A stretch of DNA of 64,000 nucleotides, from contig NZ_RAPO01000003.1 in NCBI RefSeq assembly GCF_003610195.1, forward strand, positions 558,001 to 622,000. The letters are read 5' to 3'. A program made the translations under genes and the position numbers. This stretch comes from Halopiger aswanensis (GTDB taxonomy: Archaea > Halobacteriota > Halobacteria > Halobacteriales > Natrialbaceae). Shown one piece after another: positions 52,498-62,097 of this stretch (the first letter of the stretch is position 1; each line of letters begins with the position of its first letter). The notes below the pieces were generated by a model that was given only the letters and a program-made list of their open reading frames with translations, made no database searches and was not told the origin of the DNA.

Positions 52498-53163
52498 TCA
52501 GTCGATGTAGCCCAGCGCGTCCTCGATCCGGCCCAGTTCCGGGCCGGTCGTGTCCTCGCCGACGACGTAGCCGGACTCGTTCGCGATCAGGCCGGAGCCG
52601 ACAAGCGGCGCGCCGTAGTTGACGGTGCCGACGTCGGCCCGGACGTCTAAGGCCTCCTCGAGGAAGTCGAGTTCCTCGTCGGTCGCCTTCGGGTGACAGA
52701 GCACCCCGGTATTGTTCGCGACCGCGGCGGTGCCGACCGTCCGGACGCCCGCGAGGTCGCCGCGTTCGACGGGGACCTCGAGGGTGTCCTCGATGATCTG
52801 GATCGCCTCCCGTGTCAGGTCGGGATGGACGTAGGCGCCGTAGTCGTTCGCCAACACGACGTTCCCGGCCGCGTTGACGTTGCCCGGCAGCTCCGCGATC
52901 GGCACGTCGACGGCCTCCTCGAGGCGCTCGCGCTCGTACTCGAGGACGCGGGAACTGACCAGCAGGCCGTTCTCGTTACCCGTCGCTAACGCGCCGACCG
53001 TCGAGGAACCGCCGACGGTCGTTTCGATGGCGGGCACCTCGAGTTCGTCGGACAGGTCGGCGACGACGTCGTCGTCGACGTCCTGGCGAACGAGCACGCA
53101 CGAGTCGGTCGCGCGGGCGAAGACGCCGACGTACGCCGACCCGGCGAAGGCGAGACGTTGCAA
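52498..53163 (-). CDS. eif6: translation initiation factor aIF6
   Basis: 221 residues. [20 protein letters not shown] start, then five repeated subdomains each with the NENGLL/ANDYG/NNTGVL/NESGYV loop, as in the pentein-fold eIF6 family. It binds the large subunit and prevents premature joining. Its start is 2 nt after the rpl31e stop, in the conserved rpl39e-rpl31e-aif6 order. Confidence 0.97.
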   Translation of the reverse strand: MQRLAFAGSAYVGVFARATDSCVLVRQDVDDDVVADLSDELEVPAIETTVGGSSTVGALATGNENGLLVSSRVLEYERERLEEAVDVPIAELPGNVNAAGNVVLANDYGAYVHPDLTREAIQIIEDTLEVPVERGDLAGVRTVGTAAVANNTGVLCHPKATDEELDFLEEALDVRADVGTVNYGAPLVGSGLIANESGYVVGEDTTGPELGRIEDALGYID

Positions 53164-53165
53164 GT

Positions 53166-53444
53166 TTAGTCGGCGACCTCGGCCTCGACGACGGCCTCGC
53201 CTTCTTCCTCGAAGCGGGCCGCGCGGACGCGGAGCTTTCGCGGCGGGTTGGAGCGTCCGTTCTCCCAGACGGCCTCGTTGATCGAGGGGTCCAGGCGGAT
53301 GGCGTCCTCCTCGACCGCGAAGTGTTTCGCGAGGTGCTCGCGGACGAGTCGCATCGCCAGATCCGCGGCCTCGTGGTTGGCGCCCTTCTTGACGTCTCGC
53401 AGCGGAACGGTAACGACGCGTTCCTCGAAATCACTTGCGCTCAT
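53166..53444 (-). CDS. rpl31e: 50S ribosomal protein L31e
   Basis: 92 residues. [20 protein letters not shown] and the [20 protein letters not shown] ending are L31e features. Second gene of the unit: 2 nt after rpl39e and 2 nt before aif6. Confidence 0.97.
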   Translation of the reverse strand: MSASDFEERVVTVPLRDVKKGANHEAADLAMRLVREHLAKHFAVEEDAIRLDPSINEAVWENGRSNPPRKLRVRAARFEEEGEAVVEAEVAD

Positions 53445-53446
53445 TG

Positions 53447-53599
53447 TTACTCGTCAGTGTCGCTGCGTCGCCAGTTGCGTCGCTTCGGGTTCCGCTGGAC
53501 TTCCATGTCGGTCTTCATCATGACCCAGGCCGGAACGCGGCTGTTCTGGTTCTCGAGTTTGGCAAGTCGCTTTTTCTTGCCCTTCGATTTCTTACTCAT
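53447..53599 (-). CDS. rpl39e: 50S ribosomal protein L39e
   Basis: 50 residues from [20 protein letters not shown] to the [14 protein letters not shown] end; the highly basic, conserved L39e. Start at 53599 is chosen because an upstream in-frame ATG would add a non-conserved 14 residues. First gene of the ribosomal unit. Confidence 0.97.
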   Translation of the reverse strand: MSKKSKGKKKRLAKLENQNSRVPAWVMMKTDMEVQRNPKRRNWRRSDTDE

Positions 53600-53701
53600 A
53601 GTGGCCGAAGGTAGCCCATGCTGGCTTAAAATCTTGTCCATTGGATTCGACCACCGGTCTCGACCCGACTGTCGCCCCGAATCGGACGTTCGCGGGCCGA
53701 T

Positions 53702-54736
53702 TCATCCCGAAAGCGTTCGCTCGAGGTAGCGCGTGGCCGCCTCGAGCGTCGCGTCGGTCGGCGTCGCGGTGTACGCCCGGCGGTCGACGTCCTCGTAGCC
53801 GTCGTGGCGGGTGAACGCGTCGTGATTCGCGCAGCCGCGGCCGGGAAAGCGAGCGGCGCCGTCGGCGACGCGGATCCGATCCGGACCGGCGTAGGCCGTC
53901 GCCATCGGCGTGACCTGCAACCGACGGCCATCGTCCTCGGATTGTACGGCGGCGCCCAGATCGTGGTCGCACGGCGAGTCGTTGACCGCCTCGGCGACCT
54001 CGGGCGTGAGGAACGTGTGCAGCGTCTCGTGGATCGCCATGTTTCGCGTCACCGGCCTCGAGTCCCAGACTTCGGTGGCACCGAGATTCACGACCGCCAG
54101 CGCGCCGTCGACGGGCGTTCGTGCCGTGTCGGAATCGGGAGTTACGTCGGTCCCGTCGTCGGCTTGAGCCGTCGAGCCGATCGCCGCGTTCGGCGACAAG
54201 GTCCCGCCGTACCCCACGCGATAGTTGAACGGCGACCAGCAAAACAGCACGTGCGTCGTCAGTTCCTCGAGCACGTCTCGTCGGCTCAATTGCTCACGAA
54301 AGGCCTCGAGCACCGTTGACAGCGACGGGGCGACGAACTCGCCGGGGCCGTCGGCCGCCGAGAGCGGGTACCGGACTGGCGAGCCGCGTTCGACCTCGAT
54401 CTCGAGCCCTTCGAGACGCGAGTGTTGATCCGCGTACTCGCGGACGCGCTCGAGGGTCGCCTCGATCGCCTCGAATCCGTCCCTGAAGGGAAGCGGCCAG
54501 TCGCGGTGCATGCCGGCGACGCCGGCGTGGGCCCAGCCGTGCAACGGGACGGGGCCGGGATAGACGCGAACGCGGACGCGCGACGTGTCCGCGGTGGCAC
54601 TCGTCGTCCGCGGCGTAATCGCCGAGGCCGCACCCGCACCGCCGAGCGAGGCGAGCAGTTCGCGCCGGCTGACGACGCCGCCGTCGCGGCCGTCCCCGTC
54701 CTCGGCGCCGTCGGTTCCGCGGTCCGTTCGCGCCAT
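53702..54736 (-). CDS. Tat-exported HExxH protein (putative zinc peptidase), unknown family
   Basis: 344 residues from MARTDRGTDGAEDGDGR (an ATG three codons earlier is possible). The twin-arginine segment VSRRELLASLGGAGAASAI directs export. In the mature part MAIHETLHTFLTP carries an HExxH zinc motif (around residue 236-240) with a further CDHDLG about 18 residues on that could give the third ligand. The N-terminal mature half (VRVRVYPGPVPLHGWAHAG) is not recognised. Catalysis is inferred from the motif alone. Confidence 0.65.
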   Translation of the reverse strand: MARTDRGTDGAEDGDGRDGGVVSRRELLASLGGAGAASAITPRTTSATADTSRVRVRVYPGPVPLHGWAHAGVAGMHRDWPLPFRDGFEAIEATLERVREYADQHSRLEGLEIEVERGSPVRYPLSAADGPGEFVAPSLSTVLEAFREQLSRRDVLEELTTHVLFCWSPFNYRVGYGGTLSPNAAIGSTAQADDGTDVTPDSDTARTPVDGALAVVNLGATEVWDSRPVTRNMAIHETLHTFLTPEVAEAVNDSPCDHDLGAAVQSEDDGRRLQVTPMATAYAGPDRIRVADGAARFPGRGCANHDAFTRHDGYEDVDRRAYTATPTDATLEAATRYLERTLSG

Positions 54737-54959
54737 CGTTTTCACGCCGCCCTACACCGATCGGCCCTATCATAGCCATTCGTCCCGCGCCTGACGGTGT
54801 CCTCGTCCGGAGAGTCGCCGTCGGTGAACGGTGTGCGCTGCGGGACGGTCGTCGCAGCCGACTCGAGTGCGGTCGACTCGCCTGCGGTCGCCTCGAGACT
54901 GATCGCGCTGTACGGCAGGTCTACAGCGTCCGCCCCGCTTATGTGACACAGAAAAAGAC

Positions 54960-54969
54960 AAAATATTTG
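54960..54969 (+). promoter_or_regulatory. TATA box for small membrane protein
   Basis: AAAATATTTG about 29 bp before the ATG at 54994, which makes 54994 the likely start. Confidence 0.5.
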
Positions 54970-54993
54970 ATGTATCGGCCCGTCCGGCCGGGT

Positions 54994-55236
54994 ATGCCCT
55001 CCATCATCGTCGCAGCAGGAGTCGGTGTGTTCGCATTCATGATCTTCGCCGTTCTGATGCTCGTGTACCTCGGGATGGTCGTGTGGACGTTCTCGGATGC
55101 ACAGCAGAACAGCACCCACCCGGCGTTTCTCTGGGCGATCGTCGTCTTCTTCGCGCCGCTGCTGGGTCTCGTGCTGTACGTGCTCCTCGGTCGCGACGCG
55201 ACCGGTCCCAGGTCCGGTCCGGGTCGCGGGTACTGA
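54994..55236 (+). CDS. small two-span membrane protein (PLDc_N-like)
   Basis: 80 residues from MPSIIVAAGVGVFAFMIFAV: two spans flank VWTFSDAQQNSTHPAFLWAI and LLGLVLYVLLGR. The WTFSDAxQ and the second VLYVLLGR match the phospholipase D N-terminal membrane module (PLDc_N). Start set by the TATA box; a longer frame from 54943 is less likely. Function unknown. Confidence 0.7.
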   Translation: MPSIIVAAGVGVFAFMIFAVLMLVYLGMVVWTFSDAQQNSTHPAFLWAIVVFFAPLLGLVLYVLLGRDATGPRSGPGRGY

Positions 55237-55278
55237 CGGCCGACAGTCGCCGTTCGTTCGAATCCGCAAGGGCCGGCG

Positions 55279-55836
55279 TTATTCGAGCGGGAACGATTCG
55301 ACCGTGGAGTAGACCGGCCCGTCGCTGGTTAGCGTGCTCTCGGTCAGTCGCACCTCGTCGACGCGCATCTCGCCGATGGTCGGGTCGCGCTCCTGTACGA
55401 GTTCCTGCACCAGGTCCTTCCCGCCGGCGTGTTCCATCCGCGCGAGCGTGACGTGGGGCGTAAAGTCGTGCTCCTCCGGGTCGAACCCCATCGCCGTCGT
55501 CCGCTCTTCGATGGCCTCGTGGAGCCGCGTGAGTTCCTCGCCGCCCGTCTCGGTCCCGAACCAGACGACGCTGATGTACTCGAGGCTGGGGAACACGCCC
55601 AGGCCGCCGAAGCGGGCCTCGAAGGGGTCGACGCCCGCATCTTCGACCGCGGCCTCGAGTTCGTCCTCGATATCCGACAGGCGACTCTCGTCGACATCGC
55701 CGAGGAACTTCAGCGTGAGATGGGCCTGCTCGGGATCGGTGAAGTTCAGCCCGCCGGCGTCGGCGAACTCCGCTTGCAGGTCGGCCACCGGTTCCGCGAG
55801 TTCGTCTGGGAGGTCGACGCTGACGAACAGTCGCAT
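55279..55836 (-). CDS. thpR: RNA 2',3'-cyclic 3'-phosphodiesterase (ThpR/LigT)
   Basis: 185 residues. MRLFVSVDLPDELAEPVADL, first HxTx AHLTLKFLGDVDE, second HxTx PHVTLARMEH, and a conserved RFGGLGVFPSLEYISVVWFG. 2H phosphoesterase that opens 2',3'-cyclic phosphates on RNA to 2'-phosphates. Normal length. Divergent from the TPR gene. Confidence 0.95.
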   Translation of the reverse strand: MRLFVSVDLPDELAEPVADLQAEFADAGGLNFTDPEQAHLTLKFLGDVDESRLSDIEDELEAAVEDAGVDPFEARFGGLGVFPSLEYISVVWFGTETGGEELTRLHEAIEERTTAMGFDPEEHDFTPHVTLARMEHAGGKDLVQELVQERDPTIGEMRVDEVRLTESTLTSDGPVYSTVESFPLE

Positions 55837-55989
55837 ACGCGAGTTGTCGCGGGCGCGCTACTCAACGGTGACGGTCCCGACGGTGCTGATCGACCGTCCG
55901 CTGTCGACGCCGGCGTCGAGACGAACGCCGAATGTACCCGCGGTACCCAGGTCGCAGCCCTTAACAGCCCGCGACGCCAAATTCGGCTA

Positions 55990-56874
55990 ATGACTGACCG
56001 CGAGGCCGACGACGACGATCGGCACGAGTTCTCCGAAGGGGCGGGATTCGACGACCCCTACGACGAGTTCGATCTCGACCCGCCGGAACTGGACGTCGAC
56101 CCTTCGAGGGTCGACCCCGTCGACTCACGCGTCGTCGCCGACATGCTCGACGAGGAAAACATCGGGAGCGACGAGGTCGACGCTCAGGAACTGCTCGACG
56201 TCGGCCTGAACTACATGCAGATCAACCGCTACGAGCAGGCCACCGAGGCCTTCGAGCGGACCGCTCACTTCGCCGAGGACGACCACGTCGAGCAGGAGGC
56301 CTGGGTGAACAAGGGCGTCGCCCACGCCGAACTCGAGGAGTGGGACGAGGCCATCGGCGCCCACCGCGAGGCCCTGCGGATCGACGACTCGAGCGAGCAC
56401 GCCGCGACCGCGGAGACGAACCTCGCGTACGCGCTCTGGGAGTTCGGCGAGACCGCCCAGGCCCTAGAGCACGCCGAACGCGCCGTCGAGATCGACGAGC
56501 GCTTCGCCGAGGGCTGGTTCAACCGCGCCTTCTTCCTCTCGGAGCGCGGGCTGTCCGAGGAGGCCCTGCACTGTATCGACAACGCGATTCGGCTGGGGAT
56601 GCGCAACTCGCAGGTGCTCGAGGAGAAGGCCCACATTCTCGAGGAACTGGGCGAGTACGACGAGGCCGAGGAGATCGCCGAGGAGGCAAACGAGATGCGC
56701 GAGCGGGCCGAACAGCGCGTCATGGAGGAGCGCGAGGAGATGTTCGGCGAGGCGCCGGGCGGTGCCGGCGCGGGCCGACCGTCCGAGTTCCAGCGGGGTG
56801 AGCCCGAGGACGTGACCATCACCGATCCCGGCCGGGCCTCCGACCGCGACGACGAGGACTGGCAGTTGGAGTAA
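55990..56874 (+). CDS. TPR-repeat protein
   Basis: 294 residues from MTDREADDDDRHEFSEGAGF. Acidic N-terminus of about 70 residues, then four to five TPR motifs (LLDVGLNYMQINRYEQATEA, EWDEAIGAHREALRIDDSSE, NLAYALWEFGETAQALEHAE, IARSLGM-type helical pairs) and an acidic Gly-rich tail. Probably a protein-protein adaptor. It is followed 3 nt later by DUF424. Confidence 0.85.
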   Translation: MTDREADDDDRHEFSEGAGFDDPYDEFDLDPPELDVDPSRVDPVDSRVVADMLDEENIGSDEVDAQELLDVGLNYMQINRYEQATEAFERTAHFAEDDHVEQEAWVNKGVAHAELEEWDEAIGAHREALRIDDSSEHAATAETNLAYALWEFGETAQALEHAERAVEIDERFAEGWFNRAFFLSERGLSEEALHCIDNAIRLGMRNSQVLEEKAHILEELGEYDEAEEIAEEANEMRERAEQRVMEEREEMFGEAPGGAGAGRPSEFQRGEPEDVTITDPGRASDRDDEDWQLE

Positions 56875-56877
56875 GGG

Positions 56878-57171
56878 ATGATCGTCAACGAACGACAGAC
56901 CGAAGAGGGGCTGCTGGTCGCCGTCTGCGACAGCGACGTGCTCGGCGAGACGTTCGAAACTGACGCCGTCTCGCTGACGGTCACCGAGGAGTTCTACGGC
57001 GGCGACGAGGTCGACGAGAGCGCCGCGGTCGACAGCCTCGCGCGGGCCGACATCGCCAACATCGTCGGCACCCGCGCGGTCGAACTCGCGATCGAAGAGG
57101 GGTTCATCGACGAGGCGAACGTCCTCGAGGTCGGCGAGACCCGTCACGCGCAGTTGTTGCGGATGTACTGA
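56878..57171 (+). CDS. DUF424 family protein
   Basis: 97 residues. MIVNERQTEEGLLVAVCDSD, the VSLTVTEEFYGGDEV block and NIVGTRAVELAIEEGFIDEA match the archaeal DUF424 family. Cytosolic, unknown function; 3 nt after the TPR gene, likely cotranscribed. Confidence 0.9.
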   Translation: MIVNERQTEEGLLVAVCDSDVLGETFETDAVSLTVTEEFYGGDEVDESAAVDSLARADIANIVGTRAVELAIEEGFIDEANVLEVGETRHAQLLRMY

Positions 57172-57207
57172 CCGCGGCCGGGGCTGCGGTCAACGCGCCG
57201 AGTTGCA

Positions 57208-58089
57208 TTAGAGATCCGCCTTCTGAAACCGGTAGTAGCCGATCGCGACGGGCACGACCAGCCAGCACAGCAGGACGACGACGCCGAACCAGTCCTGCAG
57301 GAAGAACGGCGCGTCGCCGGCGCCGGCGTACCGCTCGGCCGGCGTCAACTGCGACGCCTCGAAGCTCTCGAGGCCGTACTGGAAGGTGAAGGACGGAACG
57401 TCACCGTCGACGATCGTACTCGCCAGCGTCGTGTAGGCGGACATCGGGTTGAACTGCTCGAGGAGGAGGTACCAGGTTTCGGCTTCGACGGGCGGCCCCT
57501 CGCCGTAGATGAGGTAGTACGGGCCCGCCGTAACGAGTTCCCACAGCGCGACGAGGAGCATGTAGATCCCGACGACGAGCGCCATCGACTTGCCCCGGGT
57601 AGCAACGGCGGCGGAGACGCCGACGGCTAGCCCGGCGAAGGCGACGCCGAACAGCAGCGTGACCGCGGCGAAGCCGAGCCAGTCGACGATCGGCACGCCG
57701 CCGAAGAGGACGGCGCTCAGGACGAGCGCAACGACGAACGCGAGGCCGACGGCTGCGCCGACGACGGCCATCCGCCCGAGCAGTTTGCCGAAGACGATGT
57801 CCGTCCGATTCGGCGGCAGGCCGAGCAGGAGTTTGATGCTGCCCGACCGGCGCTCGCCGACGACCGCCATGTAGCCGGCGATGAGCGCGGCGATCGGGAC
57901 GATCGTCTGTAGCGGAAATCCGAGGAAGCTCAGCATCTCGGCCGCGGTCACGTCGTCGGCCGTGTACCAGATCGCCGCGTAGCCGACGACCACGATACCG
58001 ACGAGCAATCCGATCAGCGCCCAGAGCAACTTCGACCGGCCGGCGTCGTCGAACTCCTTTCGCGCGACGGTGCCGATGTGGGAGGTCAT
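57208..58089 (-). CDS. ABC-2 type transporter permease
   Basis: 293 residues from MTSHIGTVARKEFDDAGRSK. Six or seven spans, with the ABC2 membrane signature VGERRSGSIKLLLGLPPNRT after the second span and a large outer loop around residues 190-260. Pairs with the ATPase gene: starts overlap by 4 nt (ATGA). Substrate unknown; ABC-2 systems export drugs, lipids or heme. Confidence 0.9.
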   Translation of the reverse strand: MTSHIGTVARKEFDDAGRSKLLWALIGLLVGIVVVGYAAIWYTADDVTAAEMLSFLGFPLQTIVPIAALIAGYMAVVGERRSGSIKLLLGLPPNRTDIVFGKLLGRMAVVGAAVGLAFVVALVLSAVLFGGVPIVDWLGFAAVTLLFGVAFAGLAVGVSAAVATRGKSMALVVGIYMLLVALWELVTAGPYYLIYGEGPPVEAETWYLLLEQFNPMSAYTTLASTIVDGDVPSFTFQYGLESFEASQLTPAERYAGAGDAPFFLQDWFGVVVLLCWLVVPVAIGYYRFQKADL

Positions 58090-59078
58090 TCCGCCACCCC
58101 CGAGCCCGCGGCCGTCGGATCCCCGGCGTCGGCTTCCGGGGCCGCGGCCGCGGACGTGGCGCCCGCGGCGCCGGTCAGACTCGCGAACAGCGACTCGAGC
58201 GAGACGTCCCGAATCCGAAGGTCTCGAACCGTCGCACCTGCATCGACGAGTTCGGTGACGACGATCGCCTTCGCCGCCGGATCGACGACCGTACACTCGA
58301 GCGTCCGCCCGGAGGCGGCGACGTCGGTCACGCCGTCGATCGACGCGGCGACGGGGGCGAGGTCGTCCGCGGCCGCGGGGTCAGCCAGCGCCAGTTCGAC
58401 CGTCGACTCGCCGCCGATCGACTCGCGCAGGCCGTCGATCGTGTCGACGGCGACGAGTTCGCCGTCGTTCAGCACCCCGACGCGGTCGCAGACGGCCTCG
58501 ACGTGCTCTAAGATGTGACTCGAGAAGAAGACGGTCGTTCCCCGTTCGGCCTCCGCGCGAACGAGGTCCTGCAGTTCGCGGATGCCGTGGGGATCGAGGC
58601 CGCTCGAGGGTTCGTCCATGATCAGCAGGTCGGGGTCGCCGACCAGCGCCATTCCCATCGCGAGGCGCTGGCGCATCCCCGTCGAGTAGCCGCCGGCCGC
58701 TCGGTCCCGGGCTTCGGGCTCGAGACCGACGCGATCGAGGATCTCGTCGGGGTCGTCGTCGGCCTCCTTGGTCTCGATGGCGAACTCGACGTGGCGGCGG
58801 CCGTCGAGTCGCGGGTAGATGTCGAACCCCTCGGGTATAATCCCGATTCGGGGGCTAATCCGGTCGGCCTCGGCCTGGGCGTCGTAGCCCAGCACGGTCG
58901 CCGATCCCGCCGTCGGCCGGGTGAAATCGAGCAGCATGTTGATCGTGGTCGACTTCCCGGCCCCGTTCGGGCCGAGGAAGCCGAACACCTCCCCGTCCCG
59001 AACCGTGAGATCCAGTCCGTCGACGGCGGTGAGGTCGCCGTACTCCTTCGTGAGCGCTGTCGTGTCGATCGCAGCCAT
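58086..59078 (-). CDS. ABC transporter ATP-binding protein
   Basis: 330 residues from MAAIDTTALTKEYGDLTAVD. Walker A FGPNGAGKSTTINML, signature GYSTGMRQRLAMGMAL (an S-x-G-x-x-Q variant), Walker B DLLIMDEPSSGLDP, switch His in FFSSHIL. An additional C-terminal 80-residue domain, as in DrrA/CcmA types, ends with an Ala-rich stretch. Forms the exporter with the downstream permease. Confidence 0.93.
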   Translation of the reverse strand: MAAIDTTALTKEYGDLTAVDGLDLTVRDGEVFGFLGPNGAGKSTTINMLLDFTRPTAGSATVLGYDAQAEADRISPRIGIIPEGFDIYPRLDGRRHVEFAIETKEADDDPDEILDRVGLEPEARDRAAGGYSTGMRQRLAMGMALVGDPDLLIMDEPSSGLDPHGIRELQDLVRAEAERGTTVFFSSHILEHVEAVCDRVGVLNDGELVAVDTIDGLRESIGGESTVELALADPAAADDLAPVAASIDGVTDVAASGRTLECTVVDPAAKAIVVTELVDAGATVRDLRIRDVSLESLFASLTGAAGATSAAAAPEADAGDPTAAGSGVAE

Positions 59079-59243
59079 CCCGCCGGGACCTACCACGATG
59101 GCCCGTATAAGTCACCGGCAGGGATCTCACGCCGGGAAACGCGCTCGAGGCCCTCGAGCGGGCCCGGCGCCACTGCTGCCGGTGCAGTCGCGAGCGGTGC
59201 GTCCCGGGCGAACGTTTTTGGTAACTGCCATGATCGTTCCGGT

Positions 59244-60143
59244 ATGGCATCCGAACGCTCGGGGCCGCTCGAGCGGTTCCGTCGGCCGGAGTATACGGGT
59301 ACCAATCGGTGTCTCCCGTGTACCGCGGTCAACATCGCGCTCGCGGTCGCTCTCTCGGCTGCCGTCGCCGTCGCCTCCCTTCCAGCGGCGCCGATCGTCT
59401 TCGCGCTGTCGCTCGCTGCGATCTACTTCCGTGGCTATCTGGTGCCGGGGACGCCGACGCTGACGAAGCGGTACTTCCCGGACTGGCTGCTCGCAGCGTT
59501 CGACAAGGATCCGTCACCCGCCGGACCCTCGACGAATGCGGGCACGCAGGCAGCGGCGGGCCGGACCCGCGACCACGACGAGGACGATGCTGCGGCTGCT
59601 CCTTCGCCAACGTCGATCGACCCCGAACGCGTCTTCCTCGAGCACCGGATCGTCGTTCCCTGTACGGACGGCGAGGACCGGACCAACGCTGACCAGCCGA
59701 CCGACGACGTCTGCCTGCCGGATCCGGTTCGCGGCGCCTGGCAAACCGAGATCGACGCACGACGCGACGGCGACCGTCGGCGACAGGTTGCGCGGTTCCT
59801 CGAGACCGATCCCGCGGCGGTGACGATCGACCGGCGCGACGATCGCGTGACCGTCCGGGTCGACGAACGGCTGGTCGGTCGCTGGGAGTCGGAACCGGCA
59901 CTGCTTGCCGATCTCGCGGGGGCGCAGGTGCTCGCCGATCAGATCCCGGACTGGAACCGGCGGCCACTCGGCCACCGCAGCCAGTTGGCGAACGGTCTGC
60001 GGGCGTTTCTCGAGACCTGTCCGCGCTGTGGCGGCCCGGTTTCGCTCGGCACGGAGACCGTCGACTCGTGCTGTCGATCCCAGCAGGTGTACGCGCTCAC
60101 CTGCGACGACTGCGCGGCGCGACTGCTCGAGGCGCCGCGGTAG
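59244..60143 (+). CDS. membrane protein with C-terminal zinc-ribbon, unknown function
   Basis: 299 residues from MASERSGPLERFRRPEYTGT. An early CLPC pair (residues 23-26) precedes two spans (NIALAVALSAAVAVASLPAA, PIVFALSLAAIYFRGYLVPG). The soluble part ends in a zinc-ribbon: CPRCGG, then CC and CDDC, which can bind Zn as a rubredoxin-like knuckle. Unknown role; possible regulator or sensor at the membrane. Confidence 0.7.
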   Translation: MASERSGPLERFRRPEYTGTNRCLPCTAVNIALAVALSAAVAVASLPAAPIVFALSLAAIYFRGYLVPGTPTLTKRYFPDWLLAAFDKDPSPAGPSTNAGTQAAAGRTRDHDEDDAAAAPSPTSIDPERVFLEHRIVVPCTDGEDRTNADQPTDDVCLPDPVRGAWQTEIDARRDGDRRRQVARFLETDPAAVTIDRRDDRVTVRVDERLVGRWESEPALLADLAGAQVLADQIPDWNRRPLGHRSQLANGLRAFLETCPRCGGPVSLGTETVDSCCRSQQVYALTCDDCAARLLEAPR

Positions 60144-60244
60144 GCGGTCCGAGAGGAGTTGCGGACAGGCGCGAGCGACCGCGATCGAAGCAACCCGTGA
60201 AGGGACCGAAGGAGTGTTTTGTGTGGGCACCCTGTAGACACACA

Positions 60245-61489
60245 ATGAGTCAACAGAACCTCGAGTCGCTCGACGTCGGGGCTATCCGCGAGCAGTTTCC
60301 GATTCTGCAGCGCGAGTTCGACGGCCAGCAGGTCGTCTACCTCGACAACGCGGCGACGACCCAGACTCCCGATCAGGTCGTCGACGCGATGAGCGACTAC
60401 TACCGCCAGACGAACGCCAACGTCCACCGGGGAATCCACCACCTCAGCCAGGAGGCCTCGATCGCCTACGAGGAGGCCCACGACCGCGTCGCGGACTTTA
60501 TCAACGCCGACGGCCGCGAGGAGGTCATCTTCACGAAGAACACGACCGAGGGCGAGAACCTGATCGCGTACTCGTGGGGGCTGAACGAACTCGAGCCCGG
60601 CGACGAGGTCGTCCTCACGGAGATGGAACACCACGCCTCGCTCGTGACGTGGCAGCAGATCGGCGAGCGGACCGGCGCCGACGTCAAGTACATTCAGGTC
60701 GACGAGACCGGGCGCCTCGACATGGACCACGCCCGCGAGCTGATCACGGACGACACCGCCATCGTCTCGGCGGTCCACGTCTCGAACACGCTCGGGACCG
60801 TCAACCCCGTCTCGGAACTCACCGACCTCGCCCACGAGCACGGCGCCCTCTCGTTCATCGACGGCGCCCAGGCCGTCCCCAACCGTCCGGTCGACGTCAA
60901 GGAGATCGACGCCGACTTCTACGCCTTCTCCGGGCACAAGATGGCCGGCCCCACCGGTATCGGCGTCCTCTACGGGAAACAGGACCTGCTCGAGGCGATG
61001 GAGCCCTACCTCTACGGCGGCGGGATGATCCGGAAGGTCACCTTCGAGGACTCCACGTGGGGCGACCTGCCCTGGAAGTTCGAACCCGGCACGCCCCCCA
61101 TCGCGGAAGCCGTCGGCCTCCACGAGGCGGTCGACTGGCTCGAGGAGATCGGCATGGAGCGCATTCAGGCCCACGAGGAGGAGATCGCGGCCTACGCCTA
61201 CGAGCAACTCGCGGCCGAGGAGGACGTCGAGATCTACGGGCCCGAACCGGGACCCGACCGCGGCGGCCTCGTGAGCTTCAACCTCGAGGGCGTCCACGCC
61301 CACGACCTCGCCTCGATCATGAACGACCACACGGTTGCGGTCCGCGCGGGCGATCACTGTACCCAGCCGCTGCACGACAAACTCGGCGTTCCGGCCTCGA
61401 CGCGTGCGTCGTTCTACGTCTATAACACGCGCGAGGAAGTCGACAAGCTCGTCGACGCGCTCGAGGACGCGCGGGAACTGTTCGCCTAA
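60245..61489 (+). CDS. sufS: SufS-type cysteine desulfurase
   Basis: 414 residues from MSQQNLESLDVGAIREQFPI. YLDNAATTQTPDQVV start, PLP lysine in FYAFSGHKMAGPTGIGVLYG, and the active Cys loop RAGDHCTQPLHDKLG with the R-x(13)-GxxC region of group II desulfurases. It removes sulfur from cysteine for Fe-S cluster building. No suf genes are adjacent in the window (sufU/BCD absent), so it is likely transcribed alone. Confidence 0.93.
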   Translation: MSQQNLESLDVGAIREQFPILQREFDGQQVVYLDNAATTQTPDQVVDAMSDYYRQTNANVHRGIHHLSQEASIAYEEAHDRVADFINADGREEVIFTKNTTEGENLIAYSWGLNELEPGDEVVLTEMEHHASLVTWQQIGERTGADVKYIQVDETGRLDMDHARELITDDTAIVSAVHVSNTLGTVNPVSELTDLAHEHGALSFIDGAQAVPNRPVDVKEIDADFYAFSGHKMAGPTGIGVLYGKQDLLEAMEPYLYGGGMIRKVTFEDSTWGDLPWKFEPGTPPIAEAVGLHEAVDWLEEIGMERIQAHEEEIAAYAYEQLAAEEDVEIYGPEPGPDRGGLVSFNLEGVHAHDLASIMNDHTVAVRAGDHCTQPLHDKLGVPASTRASFYVYNTREEVDKLVDALEDARELFA

Positions 61490-61610
61490 CTGGCCTGTCG
61501 TCGGTTTCTGTCACCGCCGCCGCTTGTTTGTTGATCGGATCCCGGTCGTGTCGTCAACGTCCCTCACGTCAGAGCTAGACAAGTAACACAGTTGAATGTT
61601 ACCGTGGCAC

Positions 61611-61620
61611 ACATTTATGA
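61611..61620 (+). promoter_or_regulatory. TATA box for the winged-helix gene
   Basis: ACATTTATGA about 29 bp before the ATG at 61645. Confidence 0.45.
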
Positions 61621-61644
61621 TAGCCGATTCCATGATATGGAGGT

Positions 61645-62052
61645 ATGGTAAGCCACCGGCGACAGGAGGCACAAGAGGCGATCCGACGATGGGACCGCGT
61701 TTTCGAGGCGCTGTCGGCCGCACCGCGGCGACACCTCGTCGACGAACTCGCAGCCGTACCCGACGGTGGCTCGGTTTCGCTGCCCGACGCAGCGGTACCG
61801 CCCGCCGGCGCGCAGTCGGAACCGGAGGAGTTGCGGATCGACCTCCACCACCGACACCTCCCGATGCTGGCCGACGCAGGGTATATCGAGTGGCAACGAG
61901 AACCGTTTCAGGCCGTCCGCGGGCCGCGGTTCGACGAGGTCGCGATCGTCATCGACGCGCTCTTCGAGAACGCGGGTGCCGTTCCCGAGCACCTACTACC
62001 GGCGTGTCCGACCCTCGAGCAAAAGTACGAACGCGAACAGTCCGAGTGCTAG
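61645..62052 (+). CDS. haloarchaeal winged-helix-like protein, unknown function
   Basis: 135 residues. MVSHRRQEAQEAIRRWDRVF start; AAPRRHLVDELAAVPDGGSV, then HHRHLPMLADAGYIEWQREP follow the helix-turn-helix plus wing rhythm of small haloarchaeal DUF7344-type proteins. A regulator is likely but the targets are unknown. The HD gene follows after 45 bp. Confidence 0.65.
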   Translation: MVSHRRQEAQEAIRRWDRVFEALSAAPRRHLVDELAAVPDGGSVSLPDAAVPPAGAQSEPEELRIDLHHRHLPMLADAGYIEWQREPFQAVRGPRFDEVAIVIDALFENAGAVPEHLLPACPTLEQKYEREQSEC

Positions 62053-62097
62053 ACGTCGAGGGTGTCGCTTTTGTCGGTGCCGTCGCAACGAGCGTCC

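Noticed and set aside
59939-61375. 478-codon minus-strand frame opposite sufS
   Set aside because: Shadow of a complete cysteine desulfurase.
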